Of a DNA stretch of 64,000 bases, positions 27,019-36,080 are shown one piece after another. The notes under the pieces are model-generated. The model was given only the letters and a program-made list of their open reading frames with translations. It was not told the DNA's origin and ran no database searches. Position 1 is the first letter of the stretch. Each line of letters opens with the position of its first letter. Origin of the DNA: Aliidiomarina sp047920995 (GTDB taxonomy: Bacteria > Pseudomonadota > Gammaproteobacteria > Enterobacterales > Alteromonadaceae). The stretch is taken from contig NZ_JBLRWZ010000002.1 in assembly GCF_047920995.1 (NCBI RefSeq), positions 53,114 to 117,113 on the forward strand, written 5' to 3'. The translations under genes and the position numbers were made by a program.

Positions 27019-27050
27019 CTGCACTTCTTTAATCTTCAGAATGTTCAACG

Positions 27051-27083
27051 AAAAGGGCCAGCTCTGCAATGTTGGCCCTTTTT
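27051..27083. terminator. Hairpin terminator between convergent cspD and yejK
   Basis: AAAAGGGCCA, an 11-base loop, TTGGCCCTTTTT. A and T tracts on both sides allow use in both directions. Confidence 0.85.
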
Positions 27084-27096
27084 ACTTTCCGCTCCG

Positions 27097-28158
27097 TTAA
27101 TCATTCATTCCGTAGTAACGACGAAGTTGATCGCGAAGATTCGGCGGAGTTCCTACAATGGTAAGCGTATCCGTTTGCGCATCGTAGTTCACTCGGTTAC
27201 CCAACATATTCTGATCAAACCCTATACTTAGCCCGCCGCCTTGGCCTTGAAACTTCACTAATTGCCGTAAACTGGTTTTATCAGCTGGAAAACTTTCTGG
27301 AACATCCATACCTTTATTTTGGCTAAATGCCTTAATTGAGGGCGCGCCTTGATCTTGCAAACGCTGATCAAGTTCATTAAATTGCACTTGTTCGCCCTGC
27401 TGCCATTGCTCACCACAATACTCATACACACTTTTACGTACGTCATTGGCATTGTCATCTGATAATTCAGCTTCTTTAACGAACGCCTGAACCGTATCTA
27501 TCAGATGTTTAGTGCTGGCTTTCGAGTTTACTCGTTCTGCACAACCCAAGAAATCTAGAAAAAACTCGGCAGTTTTCCTACCAGTTCGCCCCTTAATAAA
27601 AGAAACGTAGTAAAGATCATCAGCTTGCGCTTGAAACTCAGTTAGGTTGATGCGCGCTGCAAGTTGAATTTTAGAAACATCTAATTGTGGTGATTTGTGC
27701 ACACTTAAATCCGGCTGCACCATTACCCCATCTCTTACAGGAAGAAAGCTCACCAACAGAATACGATCGGTATTTTGTTGGTAATCCGCTAAGAGCAGAA
27801 AGCCAGGTTCGGCAAAAGAGTAGCGTGAGAGCTCCGCTTGCAATAGCTTTGCAACCTGTTGCGAAAAGGCCACGAAATCATTCTCGTTCGCTAACCAGTT
27901 TGTAAGCAACTGCGGAAATTCAGGCTCTGGAATGGTTTCTCCTGCTTCGCGCGCTGCGGCATAAAAGGGGTCTTCTGCAGACACGAAACTAGCGTAGCCT
28001 TTACCAGGTTTAGCGTTGTACACTTCACTAAGCTCTGCAAGTAAGGCACTTACTTCAGCTTCACTGTGCAATGCTTCCGGAGAAAACCGCAAACCAAACT
28101 CGCCCTGCCGATCTTGATAAACTTGATGAACAATACTCGCGCTTACTTTCAATGCCAT
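27097..28158 (-). CDS. yejK: Nucleoid-associated protein YejK (NdpA)
   Basis: A 353-residue nucleoid-associated protein. Family hallmarks: RINLTEF, SFIKGRTGRKTAEFFLDFLGCAE, SFPADKTSLRQLVKFQGQGGGLSI and the C-terminal IVGTPPNLRDQLRR. E. coli NdpA binds nucleoid DNA and stimulates topoisomerase IV. The ATG at 28158, after GAGAGAAG, replaces a TTG six codons upstream. It is divergent from yejL-yejM, as in E. coli. Confidence 0.95.
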   Translation of the reverse strand: MALKVSASIVHQVYQDRQGEFGLRFSPEALHSEAEVSALLAELSEVYNAKPGKGYASFVSAEDPFYAAAREAGETIPEPEFPQLLTNWLANENDFVAFSQQVAKLLQAELSRYSFAEPGFLLLADYQQNTDRILLVSFLPVRDGVMVQPDLSVHKSPQLDVSKIQLAARINLTEFQAQADDLYYVSFIKGRTGRKTAEFFLDFLGCAERVNSKASTKHLIDTVQAFVKEAELSDDNANDVRKSVYEYCGEQWQQGEQVQFNELDQRLQDQGAPSIKAFSQNKGMDVPESFPADKTSLRQLVKFQGQGGGLSIGFDQNMLGNRVNYDAQTDTLTIVGTPPNLRDQLRRYYGMND

Positions 28159-28231
28159 ACTTCTCTCGCTATGCAACTATCTGATTTATGTTAAACTTAC
28201 GCTATTCTATCATGGAGCCGGAGTGTTCATC

Positions 28232-28486
28232 ATGCCGATTGTTTCAAAATACGCCCAAGACCGCCAAGAGCGGTTAATTGATGACATATTACAAGTTTTT
28301 GCTGACGATAAATCACCCAACGATCTTGCGTTGATGACACTTGGCAATGTGGTAACTCACATTTTGTACGAGCATGTAGCGGAAGATAAGCGGGCCAGTA
28401 TTGCCCGTCAGTTTGGTGAAATTCTGCTACAATCCGTAGCGAATGCTGGGCAAAACAGCAGCCAGCAACCAACTAAGAAGCAATAA
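28232..28486 (+). CDS. yejL: YejL family protein (DUF1414)
   Basis: An 84-residue small helical protein matching E. coli YejL (MPIVSKYAQDRQERLIDDIL, then DLALMTLGNVVTHIL). Its function is unknown. The start at 28232 has GGAG about 8 bases upstream. yejM begins 12 bases after its stop, so the two are likely translated from one message. Confidence 0.92.
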   Translation: MPIVSKYAQDRQERLIDDILQVFADDKSPNDLALMTLGNVVTHILYEHVAEDKRASIARQFGEILLQSVANAGQNSSQQPTKKQ

Positions 28487-28498
28487 TAAAACTATTCT

Positions 28499-30097
28499 AT
28501 GGGAAAATATAAACAGCGGGATCGCATCGCTCAGTTAGTAAGCTGGGGACATTGGTTCACTTTTGCGAACATCATTCTATGTTTGCTAATCGGTGTGTTT
28601 TATCTGGAAACCGCGTTGCCCGCACAAACATCAATTGCTGCTGGTTACTTAATGGTGAGTTGGCTTGGCCATTTCGCATTTCTGCCGTTTGTGTTTTTCA
28701 TTGTACTTATTTTCCCACTCTGCTTACTTGTGCCCTACTCTCGTATACTTCGCGGTTACGCAGCAATTATCGCCTCGATTGGTATTTTCGCGCTAATTCT
28801 GGATGCGCTGTTCTTCCGCCAATATGGCTTTCACTTGAATACGTATTCGCTTACCCAGCTAGCCGCCGATGCTGAGGAATGGTTTGCTGGGGGCAGCTTT
28901 GTCATGTTACTGCTACTTATGCTCGGGTTCTTAGTGATCTTGGGTATAGAACTCATTCTGGCAAACTTAACTTGGAAGCGGCATCCGCAACTACAAGCAA
29001 AGCGAATAGGCAAAATTTCTGCAGGGGTATTTATCGTGGCATTCATTATCAGCCACAGCAGCCACATTTGGGCTGATGCCACCCTGTATTCACCCATTAC
29101 CCAGCAAGATGATTTGTTTCCAGCATCCTACCCCACCACGGCAAAATCGTTGATGACCCGCCATGGTTGGATATCCGTAGAGCGCTTCCAATCTAGCCAC
29201 GATCGCCTTACCGGTTCGCAACAACTTGCGGTGCGCTATCCTACCAGCCCATTGTTGTGTAGCAAAGAATCAGTTGAGCATGGCGTAAGCGTAATAACCT
29301 TTACCACCCTCTCTGCTGAATCGTTAGCGCGTTTAAACGCTGAGATTCCTGCATTAACCCAACACGCGCAGCAACACTTAGGCCACCGCAGCGTATCGGA
29401 CGCAAGCTACAACCTGCTATTTGGTACTCCGGATGTATATATTGAAAGCATTCGTTACCAGAACCTACAGCCAGCCTATTTTAACGTTTTAAATGATTTC
29501 GCGGTAACGCCAAACCTGTTTGCTAGCGCGCATTTTGATTCATCCGAGTTGCCTAATTCACTACAAAGCAAAGTACAGCCATGGCAACCATCGCGTTTGC
29601 ACGGTAATAACTTGCAGATCATTTTTGCCGCCGAAAATGATATCGATAGTGCAATTACGTATCTACAAAACATACCCACCAACCAACGCGTAATCATCAC
29701 TGGTTTAGTTGCGAATTCTGGGCTTAATAACGTTCTAATGCCGCAAGCAGAGCATCTACAAGTTCCGCTACTGAGTATGAACATGGTTCTCGTACCACGA
29801 ACATTATCTGCGTTAGAAGATATTATGCCCACGGCACTAAGTAGCTACATGAATTGTGCCGATGATTTTCGTAGCTTTACAAATGGCGTAAATCTAAAAG
29901 AAACTACGCGCGAGTTTCCGCGAGTACTGAGTATTAAACCGTATTTATATATATTCGAAGCAAACCAAACTACTGTAATCGACCAAAATGGCGAAATGCA
30001 GCTGTTTTCCGTAGATGGCGAACTCATGCCTGGCGCAGTTCCCCCCACGCCAGTATTCATTAATAGTTTGCGGGAATTACAGCGCTTTGGTGGTTAA
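28499..30097 (+). CDS. yejM: YejM/PbgA/LapC-like inner-membrane protein with degenerate sulfatase domain
   Basis: The 532-residue protein has five membrane helices (about 20-195, DUF3413 type) and a periplasmic alkaline-phosphatase-fold domain. In E. coli LapC/PbgA (586 residues) senses LPS and controls LpxC turnover through LapB and FtsH. Here the membrane half is recognisable: MGKYKQRDRIAQLVSWGHWFTF and FFRQYGFHLNTYSL. The periplasmic half is about 50 residues shorter, and the usual sulfatase landmarks cannot be seen. The synteny yejK/yejL-yejM-tRNA-Pro(GGG) is the same as in E. coli, which supports orthology. The LPS-sensing role is inferred. Confidence 0.82.
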   Translation: MGKYKQRDRIAQLVSWGHWFTFANIILCLLIGVFYLETALPAQTSIAAGYLMVSWLGHFAFLPFVFFIVLIFPLCLLVPYSRILRGYAAIIASIGIFALILDALFFRQYGFHLNTYSLTQLAADAEEWFAGGSFVMLLLLMLGFLVILGIELILANLTWKRHPQLQAKRIGKISAGVFIVAFIISHSSHIWADATLYSPITQQDDLFPASYPTTAKSLMTRHGWISVERFQSSHDRLTGSQQLAVRYPTSPLLCSKESVEHGVSVITFTTLSAESLARLNAEIPALTQHAQQHLGHRSVSDASYNLLFGTPDVYIESIRYQNLQPAYFNVLNDFAVTPNLFASAHFDSSELPNSLQSKVQPWQPSRLHGNNLQIIFAAENDIDSAITYLQNIPTNQRVIITGLVANSGLNNVLMPQAEHLQVPLLSMNMVLVPRTLSALEDIMPTALSSYMNCADDFRSFTNGVNLKETTREFPRVLSIKPYLYIFEANQTTVIDQNGEMQLFSVDGELMPGAVPPTPVFINSLRELQRFGG

Positions 30098-30228
30098 CGA
30101 TAATTCTGTTAGTCACCTCATAGCAGAAAAACAACAGCCCACTGCATTAAATTGGTACAAAAATTAACAAACCACAGTAGTGCTTTGTTTAATTAATCAG
30201 CAACTATACGGAAAACATCGATTATTAC

Positions 30229-30256
30229 TTGCCATTTACGTGGCGAGAGGTAACAT
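30229..30256 (+). promoter_or_regulatory. Candidate promoter of tRNA-Pro
   Basis: TTGCCA, a 16-base spacer, TAACAT, ending 12 bases before the tRNA. The -10 match is moderate (4 of 6). Confidence 0.4.
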
Positions 30257-30268
30257 ACGGGGCTCGGT

Positions 30269-30345
30269 CGGCGTGTGGCGCAGCTTGGTAGCGCACTGTC
30301 ATGGGGTGTCAGGGGTCGGAGGTTCAAATCCTCTCACGCCGACCA
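30269..30345 (+). tRNA. proL: tRNA-Pro (GGG anticodon)
   Basis: A 77-nt tRNA with acceptor stem CGGCGTG/CACGCCG, loop ATGGGGT giving anticodon GGG, and encoded CCA. It is nearly identical to E. coli proL, which also follows yejM. Confidence 0.96.
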
Positions 30346-30347
30346 AT

Positions 30348-30377
30348 AAAAAAACCTGCTTAAAAGCAGGTTTTTTT
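30348..30377 (+). terminator. Terminator of tRNA-Pro
   Basis: AACCTGCT, loop TAAA, AGCAGGTT, followed by further T and preceded by A. It starts 3 bases past the tRNA. Confidence 0.9.
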
Positions 30378-30415
30378 GTGTCTGGAACTTAGCCGAAATA
30401 AGGTGCCGAAAAAAA

Positions 30416-31450
30416 CTAACCGTTAGCACTAGCTGCAACAATAACCTCCGCAACACGATGAATAACGCTTGCGGAAACATCAAGGTGAGTAACTAGGCGC
30501 ATACGCTTACTGCTGGGCACCAAAATGCCCTGCTCTTTGCAGCGTTTCGCTACCGTAGCAGCAACTTCGGCACTAGCAAAATCGAGATACACCATGTTGG
30601 TTTGTGGTGGTTGCACGGTAACCGTGCGCATACCTTGCGCGGTAAAACCTGCCTGTAATGCGTTCGCCAATTCGATTGCGCGCAGATGATCATCTGCCAA
30701 CCGTTGAATATTGTGATCGAGCGCATAATCTAATCCCGCAGCCACAATTCCAGCTTGGCGCATACCGCCGCCCAGCATTTTGCGCCAACGCCGCGCGATA
30801 CGTACCGTATCTGCATCAGCTACGAGCATAGAACCAATCGGAGCGCCTAAGCCCTTCGACAAACACACAGACACGCTATCAAATGGAGCTGCCATTTCAA
30901 TTAATGGTTGCTTTGTCGCAACATGAGCATTAAATAGCCGAGCCCCATCTAAGTGCAAACGCAAACCATGAGTGTTGGCAAATTCTCGAGCAGCGGTAAA
31001 AAACTGCGCCGGTATCACCTTTCCTGTATGGGTATTTTCTAACGCTAATAAGCGAGTAATTGGAAAATGCGGGTCATCAGCTTTCACTTTTGTTGCTAAC
31101 ACCGCTAAATCGAGCGATCCATCACTTAATACGGGCACGGTTTGCGGCACGATGCCACCGAGTACTGCAGCGCCTCCGGCCTCATAGCGATAGGTGTGAT
31201 ACTCCTCACCTACTAGATACTCTTCGCCACGTTGGCATTGGCTCAGCAACGCTAATAAATTACTTTGCGTACCACTAGTACATAATAATGCTGCCTGTTT
31301 GCCAAATAACCCCGCAACCCGAGCCTCTAGCGCGTTTACGGAAGGATCTTCACCATACACATCATCGCCAGTAGCAGCCGCAGCCATAGCCGCGCGCATG
31401 GCGGCTGATGGCTGAGTTACTGTATCACTGCGTAAATCAATTGTGGTCAC
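30416..31450 (-). CDS. ltaE: Low-specificity L-threonine aldolase
   Basis: A PLP enzyme that splits L-threonine or L-allo-threonine to glycine and acetaldehyde. It has 344 residues. The family start is MTTIDLRSDTVTQPSAAMR, and DDVYGEDPSVNALE follows. The aromatic-stacking region is GEEYHTYRYEAGG and the PLP lysine is in SVCLSKGLGAPIGS. It lies 21 bases downstream of an M13 peptidase gene, possibly on one transcript. Confidence 0.93.
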   Translation of the reverse strand: MTTIDLRSDTVTQPSAAMRAAMAAAATGDDVYGEDPSVNALEARVAGLFGKQAALLCTSGTQSNLLALLSQCQRGEEYLVGEEYHTYRYEAGGAAVLGGIVPQTVPVLSDGSLDLAVLATKVKADDPHFPITRLLALENTHTGKVIPAQFFTAAREFANTHGLRLHLDGARLFNAHVATKQPLIEMAAPFDSVSVCLSKGLGAPIGSMLVADADTVRIARRWRKMLGGGMRQAGIVAAGLDYALDHNIQRLADDHLRAIELANALQAGFTAQGMRTVTVQPPQTNMVYLDFASAEVAATVAKRCKEQGILVPSSKRMRLVTHLDVSASVIHRVAEVIVAASANG

Positions 31451-31471
31451 TGTTTTTATCCAACTTAAGGC

Positions 31472-33538
31472 TTACCAAATCTTCACGCGCACATCGTCAT
31501 CCCGGTGCATTGGATCGCCTGGTTGCACATCAAATGCTTCATAGAATTCGGGCATATTCGAGAGCGGCCCAAGAACACGGTATTTACCAGGAGAATGCGG
31601 GCCCACTACAACTTGTCTACGCAACGCTTCATCTCGGAACTTGATGCGCCAAATTTGTCCCCAACCGATAAAGAAACGCTGTTCAGCTGTGTAACCGTCA
31701 ATAACTGGCCCTTCCTCGCCATTTAACGAATTGCGGTAGCCACGCAACGCTACGTTTAAACCACCTAAATCAGCGATGTTCTCACCCAAGCTCAATGCAC
31801 CTTGAAGATGCAAATCATCAATTGGATTAAAAGCACTGAATTGCTCAATCATTAATTGCGCGCGTTCACGGAATTGCTCTTCATCTACTTCACTCCACCA
31901 ATCCCGTAAATTGCCGGAGCCATCTGAGCGACGCCCTTGGTCATCAAAGCCATGGGTTATTTCATGACCAATTACTGCACCAATCGCACCATAGTTAATG
32001 GCATCATCAGCGTTAACATCAAAAAATGGTGGCTGCAAAATAGCTGCTGGGAACACTATCTCGTTCATCGTTGAACGGTAATACGCGTTCACGGTTTGTG
32101 GTGTCATACCCCAATCGTATGGGTCTACTTCAGAACCTAAACGCGCCAGCATGCGCTCGTATTCACAATTAGCAGAGCGGCGCATGTTGCCAAACAAATC
32201 ATCTGCTGCAATGGTAAGGCATTCATAATCGCGCCATTTATCTGGGTAACCAATTTTTGTGGTAAAGGTAGCTAATTTCGCGTGCGCTTCGGCTTTGGTT
32301 GCATCGGTCATCCACTCCAGATCATCGATTGCTTCGCCGAATGCTAGCAGGATGTTATCAACCATTTCCGCCATACGCTCTTTCGATTCGGCCTGAAAGT
32401 GCTCTGCTACATATTCTTCGCCCACCATGAACCCAAGCAAACTTTCTACGGTACTTACCGCCCGGCGTTCCCGCGAACGCTCTTCTTCTAGCCCTTGCAG
32501 TACGCGGCCATAGAAATCAAAGCTTGCTTCCGCAAATTTGCTACTTAAAATGCCTGCAGCGCTGCGTAAAGTATGGAACTGCAAGTATGTTTGCCAATCC
32601 GCGAGCGATATCTCAGCCTGCATTTTTGCAAACGCCTGCATGTAATCAGGCTGGCGAACTACTAGTTCATCCACTGCTAAATCCGCAGCACTAAGTAACG
32701 CGCTCCAATTGAACTCTGGCGCCAATTCTTGTAACTCAGCAACGCTCATTTTGTTGTAAGAAGCTACCCGATCACGATTCTGGATTCTGCTCCAATGTGC
32801 GCCCGCAATCTTTGTTTCAATAGCTAAGATAGTGGCTGCAGCTTCACTCCCATTATCCCATTCTGCCGCATTCCATAAGCGCTCAATAAATTCTACATAC
32901 TGGCCGCGTAAGGTTTGGTTGCGTTCATCATCCGCTAAGTAATAATCGCGATCTGGCAGGCCCAACCCAGATTGGCTGATGCTAGTAATGTATTCTTCCG
33001 AATTCATTTGATCCTGGCCTACACCTAAATTCACTGGTGTGGCTGCTCGATAGCGCTGATTGTAACCCCAAAAATCAGCCAAATCGGCATGGGTTTGCAA
33101 ACTAGCGATACGCTCAAAATCTGCTGTTAGTGGCGAAATACCGAGTTCTTCAACACGATCTTCATTCATGTACGAACGAAATAAATCACCAATCTTTTGT
33201 ACATTCGAATTCGCTTCACCCGATGTTTCGGCGGCGGCAAGTACGATTGCAAGTACCTGTTCTTCAGCGCGTTCGCGCAGCTCATCAAAACTTCCCCACC
33301 GGGCTCTATCACTTGGAATTTCAGTGCGCTCTAACCACTGGCCATTTACATAGCGAAAAAAGTTATCTTGTGGCCGTACGCTGGTTTCCAAGTTATTGAG
33401 CGATACACCTGAACTTAGCTGCTGCTCAACTTGCTGCTCTGCGTCTGATAAAGATTGGTTTGTTTGCGGTACTTCCGAACAAGCCGCTAAACCTAGCGCC
33501 ATAGCCACGCCGAATGCCAAGGATGAAATTTTACGCAT
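31472..33538 (-). CDS. M13 (neprilysin-type) zinc metallopeptidase, lipoprotein
   Basis: A PepO-like endopeptidase that cuts short peptides. About 688 residues from the ATG at 33538, which follows ACAGGAATT at good spacing. The signal peptide ends in a lipobox LAAC near residue 20, so the protein is lipid-anchored. The catalytic region is complete: AIGAVIGHEITHGFDDQG gives HExxH, ENIADLGG gives the third zinc ligand, and NAYY precedes it. Near the end, FYEAFDVQPGDPMHR matches family C-termini. It probably works at the cell surface or in the periplasm on peptide nutrients. Confidence 0.93.
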   Translation of the reverse strand: MRKISSLAFGVAMALGLAACSEVPQTNQSLSDAEQQVEQQLSSGVSLNNLETSVRPQDNFFRYVNGQWLERTEIPSDRARWGSFDELRERAEEQVLAIVLAAAETSGEANSNVQKIGDLFRSYMNEDRVEELGISPLTADFERIASLQTHADLADFWGYNQRYRAATPVNLGVGQDQMNSEEYITSISQSGLGLPDRDYYLADDERNQTLRGQYVEFIERLWNAAEWDNGSEAAATILAIETKIAGAHWSRIQNRDRVASYNKMSVAELQELAPEFNWSALLSAADLAVDELVVRQPDYMQAFAKMQAEISLADWQTYLQFHTLRSAAGILSSKFAEASFDFYGRVLQGLEEERSRERRAVSTVESLLGFMVGEEYVAEHFQAESKERMAEMVDNILLAFGEAIDDLEWMTDATKAEAHAKLATFTTKIGYPDKWRDYECLTIAADDLFGNMRRSANCEYERMLARLGSEVDPYDWGMTPQTVNAYYRSTMNEIVFPAAILQPPFFDVNADDAINYGAIGAVIGHEITHGFDDQGRRSDGSGNLRDWWSEVDEEQFRERAQLMIEQFSAFNPIDDLHLQGALSLGENIADLGGLNVALRGYRNSLNGEEGPVIDGYTAEQRFFIGWGQIWRIKFRDEALRRQVVVGPHSPGKYRVLGPLSNMPEFYEAFDVQPGDPMHRDDDVRVKIW

Positions 33539-33674
33539 GATCAATTCCTGTGTGTTAAGCGATGCACAAACTGTGCTCATAATATGAAATCGTTATGAGC
33601 AGTGTTGAACAATACATGAGTAAAGTAAATTAGTGCTCGGTTAACCGAGATAAGCATGCGATGAACAGCACTAG

Positions 33675-34232
33675 CTATTCACTTTGGCCTAATTGCTGCG
33701 CTGCTTTTACGCGTTTATCACTGCGTAGTTTTAAAAATATACTGGTTAAATTAGACACATTGAACAACACGCCGAAAGGGCTTAGCACGATCAGTGAATA
33801 CATCAGCATCAACGATTCTGCCACGATAAACCAGCGGCGAATGGTGGTAGCACTTTTTAAAACAATAGAGCCTACGGTAAAGATCATTGCGGCGGTGTAT
33901 GCAATAAATAAATACACCTCGTTTTTAAGTACAAACCATTCCCATAAGCAGAACACGATATTCAACAGAATGAATACCAGTAAAACCGATACCGATTGAT
34001 AACGCAGTGCAACAATGTTGCGCACCGCGCCAATGGCTAACCCGATACCTGCGGCCATTGCCCCAAGTAAAAAGAAATGCAGGCTTAAGAACGCCAACGC
34101 AAAGGCTGTTACCAAGCGGTAGCGATAAACCGTTTCTTGCCGATAGCCGATAAAGTTGATAACCAGCGCTAAAGCGCCAAAAACATGTACTGCATGATCT
34201 ATAGCAAAATCATCCATAGCAAAATCATCCAT
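33675..34232 (-). CDS. YgjV-family inner-membrane protein
   Basis: A 185-residue protein with about six hydrophobic helices, matching the Imp-YgjV family: GALALVINFIGYRQ, AIGAVRNIVALRYQS, SPFGVLFNVSNLTSIFLKL. The function is unknown. The N-terminus is a short repeat, MDDFAMDDFAID, encoded by a 15-base direct repeat. The start may therefore be at 34232 or at the second copy, 34217. Confidence 0.8.
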   Translation of the reverse strand: MDDFAMDDFAIDHAVHVFGALALVINFIGYRQETVYRYRLVTAFALAFLSLHFFLLGAMAAGIGLAIGAVRNIVALRYQSVSVLLVFILLNIVFCLWEWFVLKNEVYLFIAYTAAMIFTVGSIVLKSATTIRRWFIVAESLMLMYSLIVLSPFGVLFNVSNLTSIFLKLRSDKRVKAAQQLGQSE

Positions 34233-34286
34233 GTGGAAACAACAAACTAAAGTAATTCAAGCTAAAACCAAGCCAATGCCGTGGGC

Positions 34287-34694
34287 TTAGTTATTGCTCA
34301 TGTGCGCCGGAAATTGGTGCAACTGAAAATCATAATCAGCAAGTAATCCGGTGGCCGTTTCAAAATAAACCGTTAACGATATCATTTGCGTATCGCCTGG
34401 ATTGCTATTTGGCTGTTTGGCCTCACCAACATAGGTGTAATTATACCATTGAAAATCGCCACTTTCGCCTTGCGCTGCAGGCCTTCCCCACCACTCATGA
34501 AGATGGTGTAAACGGGTTCTACTAGCCACAAGTACCGAACTGATGTTGTTATCATTTAACTCTGCTAACGCAGGCACACTTGAGCTGCTTGTTTGTTGTG
34601 AAGTACTCGCACAGGCACTTAACATGAGCATACATGCTATTGCCAACAATATGAGCCGGGCGTGCTCAGCCCATTTAATCCGAGTGTTTACCAT
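34287..34694 (-). CDS. Small lipoprotein, hypothetical
   Basis: A 135-residue protein. A signal peptide ends in lipobox LSAC (about residue 28), followed by a serine/threonine-rich spacer. The mature part contains LHEWWGRPAAQGESGDFQWYNY and an amphipathic ending. The early RTRLHHLHEWWG stretch weakly recalls BamE/SmpA-like folds, but I cannot assign it. Its ATG overlaps the stop of the DUF192 gene (ATGGTAA), so translation is coupled. Confidence 0.6.
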   Translation of the reverse strand: MVNTRIKWAEHARLILLAIACMLMLSACASTSQQTSSSSVPALAELNDNNISSVLVASRTRLHHLHEWWGRPAAQGESGDFQWYNYTYVGEAKQPNSNPGDTQMISLTVYFETATGLLADYDFQLHQFPAHMSNN

Positions 34695-35329
34695 GCTTCG
34701 AAGCCCTCTAAGTTACTTTCACAGTCTTCTTGTAGCAGCCAATCACCTTCGCTAATACCCCACTCGGCAAATTTACCAAGGTTTACCTCAAGCGCATACA
34801 AGAATGGCTTTGCCGCTGGGTAACTAGGGCATCGCTGGCGCCAATAACTCTCACACGGTTGCATTTGTTGAATATCAAGAATTTCACCTTTGTTACTAAC
34901 ATAGGCAATATCCAGAGGAATAAGTGTTCTAAACATCCAGAAACTGCGTTGCCCTATGTGCGGGTATACAAACAACATACCACTGTTTTCTGCTAGGCTT
35001 TCCCGCATCATCAAACCGGTAGCGCGCTGCTCAGCTGTTAATGCCAGCTCGGCCTGCACTATTTGTTGCTCTGTGGTATGTGGCTCTGTGGTTTGTGGCT
35101 CTGTGTTGTTTTGGCTGCGCAAACATAATGCCTGCGTTGCCAACTGCTGCGGCACAGTACTTGCATGAGTACTTGCATAAGTACTTGCATAAGTGCTTGC
35201 ATAAGTGCTTACAGTTAATACACTGGTTGCGGCGGGTAACACTGCAGTTGCCGCGCCAGCGGCGCTAGTGATACCAAGCAGTGCCCCCGCTAAATACAAC
35301 CTAACCTTGGTGGTTACGTACATGTTCAT
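34688..35329 (-). CDS. DUF192 exported protein with N-terminal repeats
   Basis: About 213 residues from the ATG at 35329, which follows GAGG. A signal peptide precedes two low-complexity tracts: YAST/HAST tetrapeptides (about residues 43-58) and a TTEPQTTEPHTTEQ tract. The DUF192 domain follows with ERATGLMMRESLAENSGMLFVYP, FWMFRTLIPLDIAYV and GEILDIQQMQPC. DUF192 proteins are small secreted barrels of unknown role. The gene overlaps the 3' end of kdkA by 29 bases and the next lipoprotein by 7, so all lie in the waaA-kdkA operon. Confidence 0.82.
   Translation of the reverse strand: MNMYVTTKVRLYLAGALLGITSAAGAATAVLPAATSVLTVSTYASTYASTYASTHASTVPQQLATQALCLRSQNNTEPQTTEPHTTEQQIVQAELALTAEQRATGLMMRESLAENSGMLFVYPHIGQRSFWMFRTLIPLDIAYVSNKGEILDIQQMQPCESYWRQRCPSYPAAKPFLYALEVNLGKFAEWGISEGDWLLQEDCESNLEGFEAW
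35158..35211 (-). repeat. In-frame 12-bp tandem repeat in the DUF192 gene
   Basis: Four to five copies of a unit like ACTTGCATAAGT on the plus strand, encoding STYA/STHA repeats. A second repeat with 15-base period (GCTCTGTGGTNTGTG) lies at about 35069-35113. Confidence 0.85.
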
Positions 35330-36077
35330 TGTAGCCTCGCAATAATGCTTGCCAATCATGCTCTCGCCAATAAAAATCTCGCTGTTGCGCTTGTTCTTTG
35401 CGCAACGAACGTTTTAACCGTTTTAGGTTCCGTTCTTGCCAAGCGCCTGGCGGGCGCATATCACAGCGATCGAAATCAATAAGCCAGATCTTGGTGTCTT
35501 GCTCGCTCAGTACCGATGCAGTTGCTCCCTTTACTGTAGCATGCTGCAGCAAAATATTGTGGCAGTTTAAATCGCTATGCTGCACACCTGCCAGCTGAAA
35601 TGCTGCAATGGTTGCGCCAATGGCGTGCCATACCCGCTCAGCAACTGGCGCCCTGCTAAGAGCTGAGAATAAATCTTGGCTATTAGCGATGCGCTCTATC
35701 AATATGTCAGCGCGATACCACAAACCAATTTGGTATACTTTTGCCGCCACAGGCTTAGGCACCGGCAGGCCTAGTGCATGCATAGAGCCTAGCAAATTAA
35801 ACTCGGCAATACTGCGCGTGTTCTCCATGCCGGTATACAAGAACTGGTCACGGATAAACTTCCCCGGTAAGCCGCCGCGGTAATAATGCCGCAACACAAA
35901 TTCGCGCTGGCCATCCGTTACAAACCATACGGTATTTCTACCCTTACTCTGGCCAACTATGGCTTCACGTTGTTGCCAAAACTGCGGGTTTAACCAATCC
36001 TGCTCTGCGCCAACTGCAGGTGGTTCTAATACCCTAATATACTGGTGATTATGCTCGTAATTGGTTATCTCTTGCAT
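35301..36077 (-). CDS. kdkA: 3-deoxy-D-manno-octulosonic acid (Kdo) kinase
   Basis: Phosphorylates O-4 of the single Kdo on lipid A precursor. About 258 residues with a protein-kinase-like fold. Catalytic HSDLNCHNILL and the metal-binding IDFDRCD are seen. Upstream signatures are RHYYRGGLPGKF and AEFNLLGSMHALGLPVPKP. The ATG at 36077 is used; a GTG one codon upstream follows the waaA stop directly. Adjacency to waaA fits organisms such as Haemophilus and Vibrio, where one Kdo is added and then phosphorylated. Confidence 0.93.
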   Translation of the reverse strand: MQEITNYEHNHQYIRVLEPPAVGAEQDWLNPQFWQQREAIVGQSKGRNTVWFVTDGQREFVLRHYYRGGLPGKFIRDQFLYTGMENTRSIAEFNLLGSMHALGLPVPKPVAAKVYQIGLWYRADILIERIANSQDLFSALSRAPVAERVWHAIGATIAAFQLAGVQHSDLNCHNILLQHATVKGATASVLSEQDTKIWLIDFDRCDMRPPGAWQERNLKRLKRSLRKEQAQQRDFYWREHDWQALLRGYNEHVRNHQG

Positions 36078-36080
36078 CAC

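Noticed and set aside
30180..30392. Open frame spanning tRNA-Pro and its terminator
   Set aside because: It is made of tRNA and hairpin sequence, so not a protein gene.
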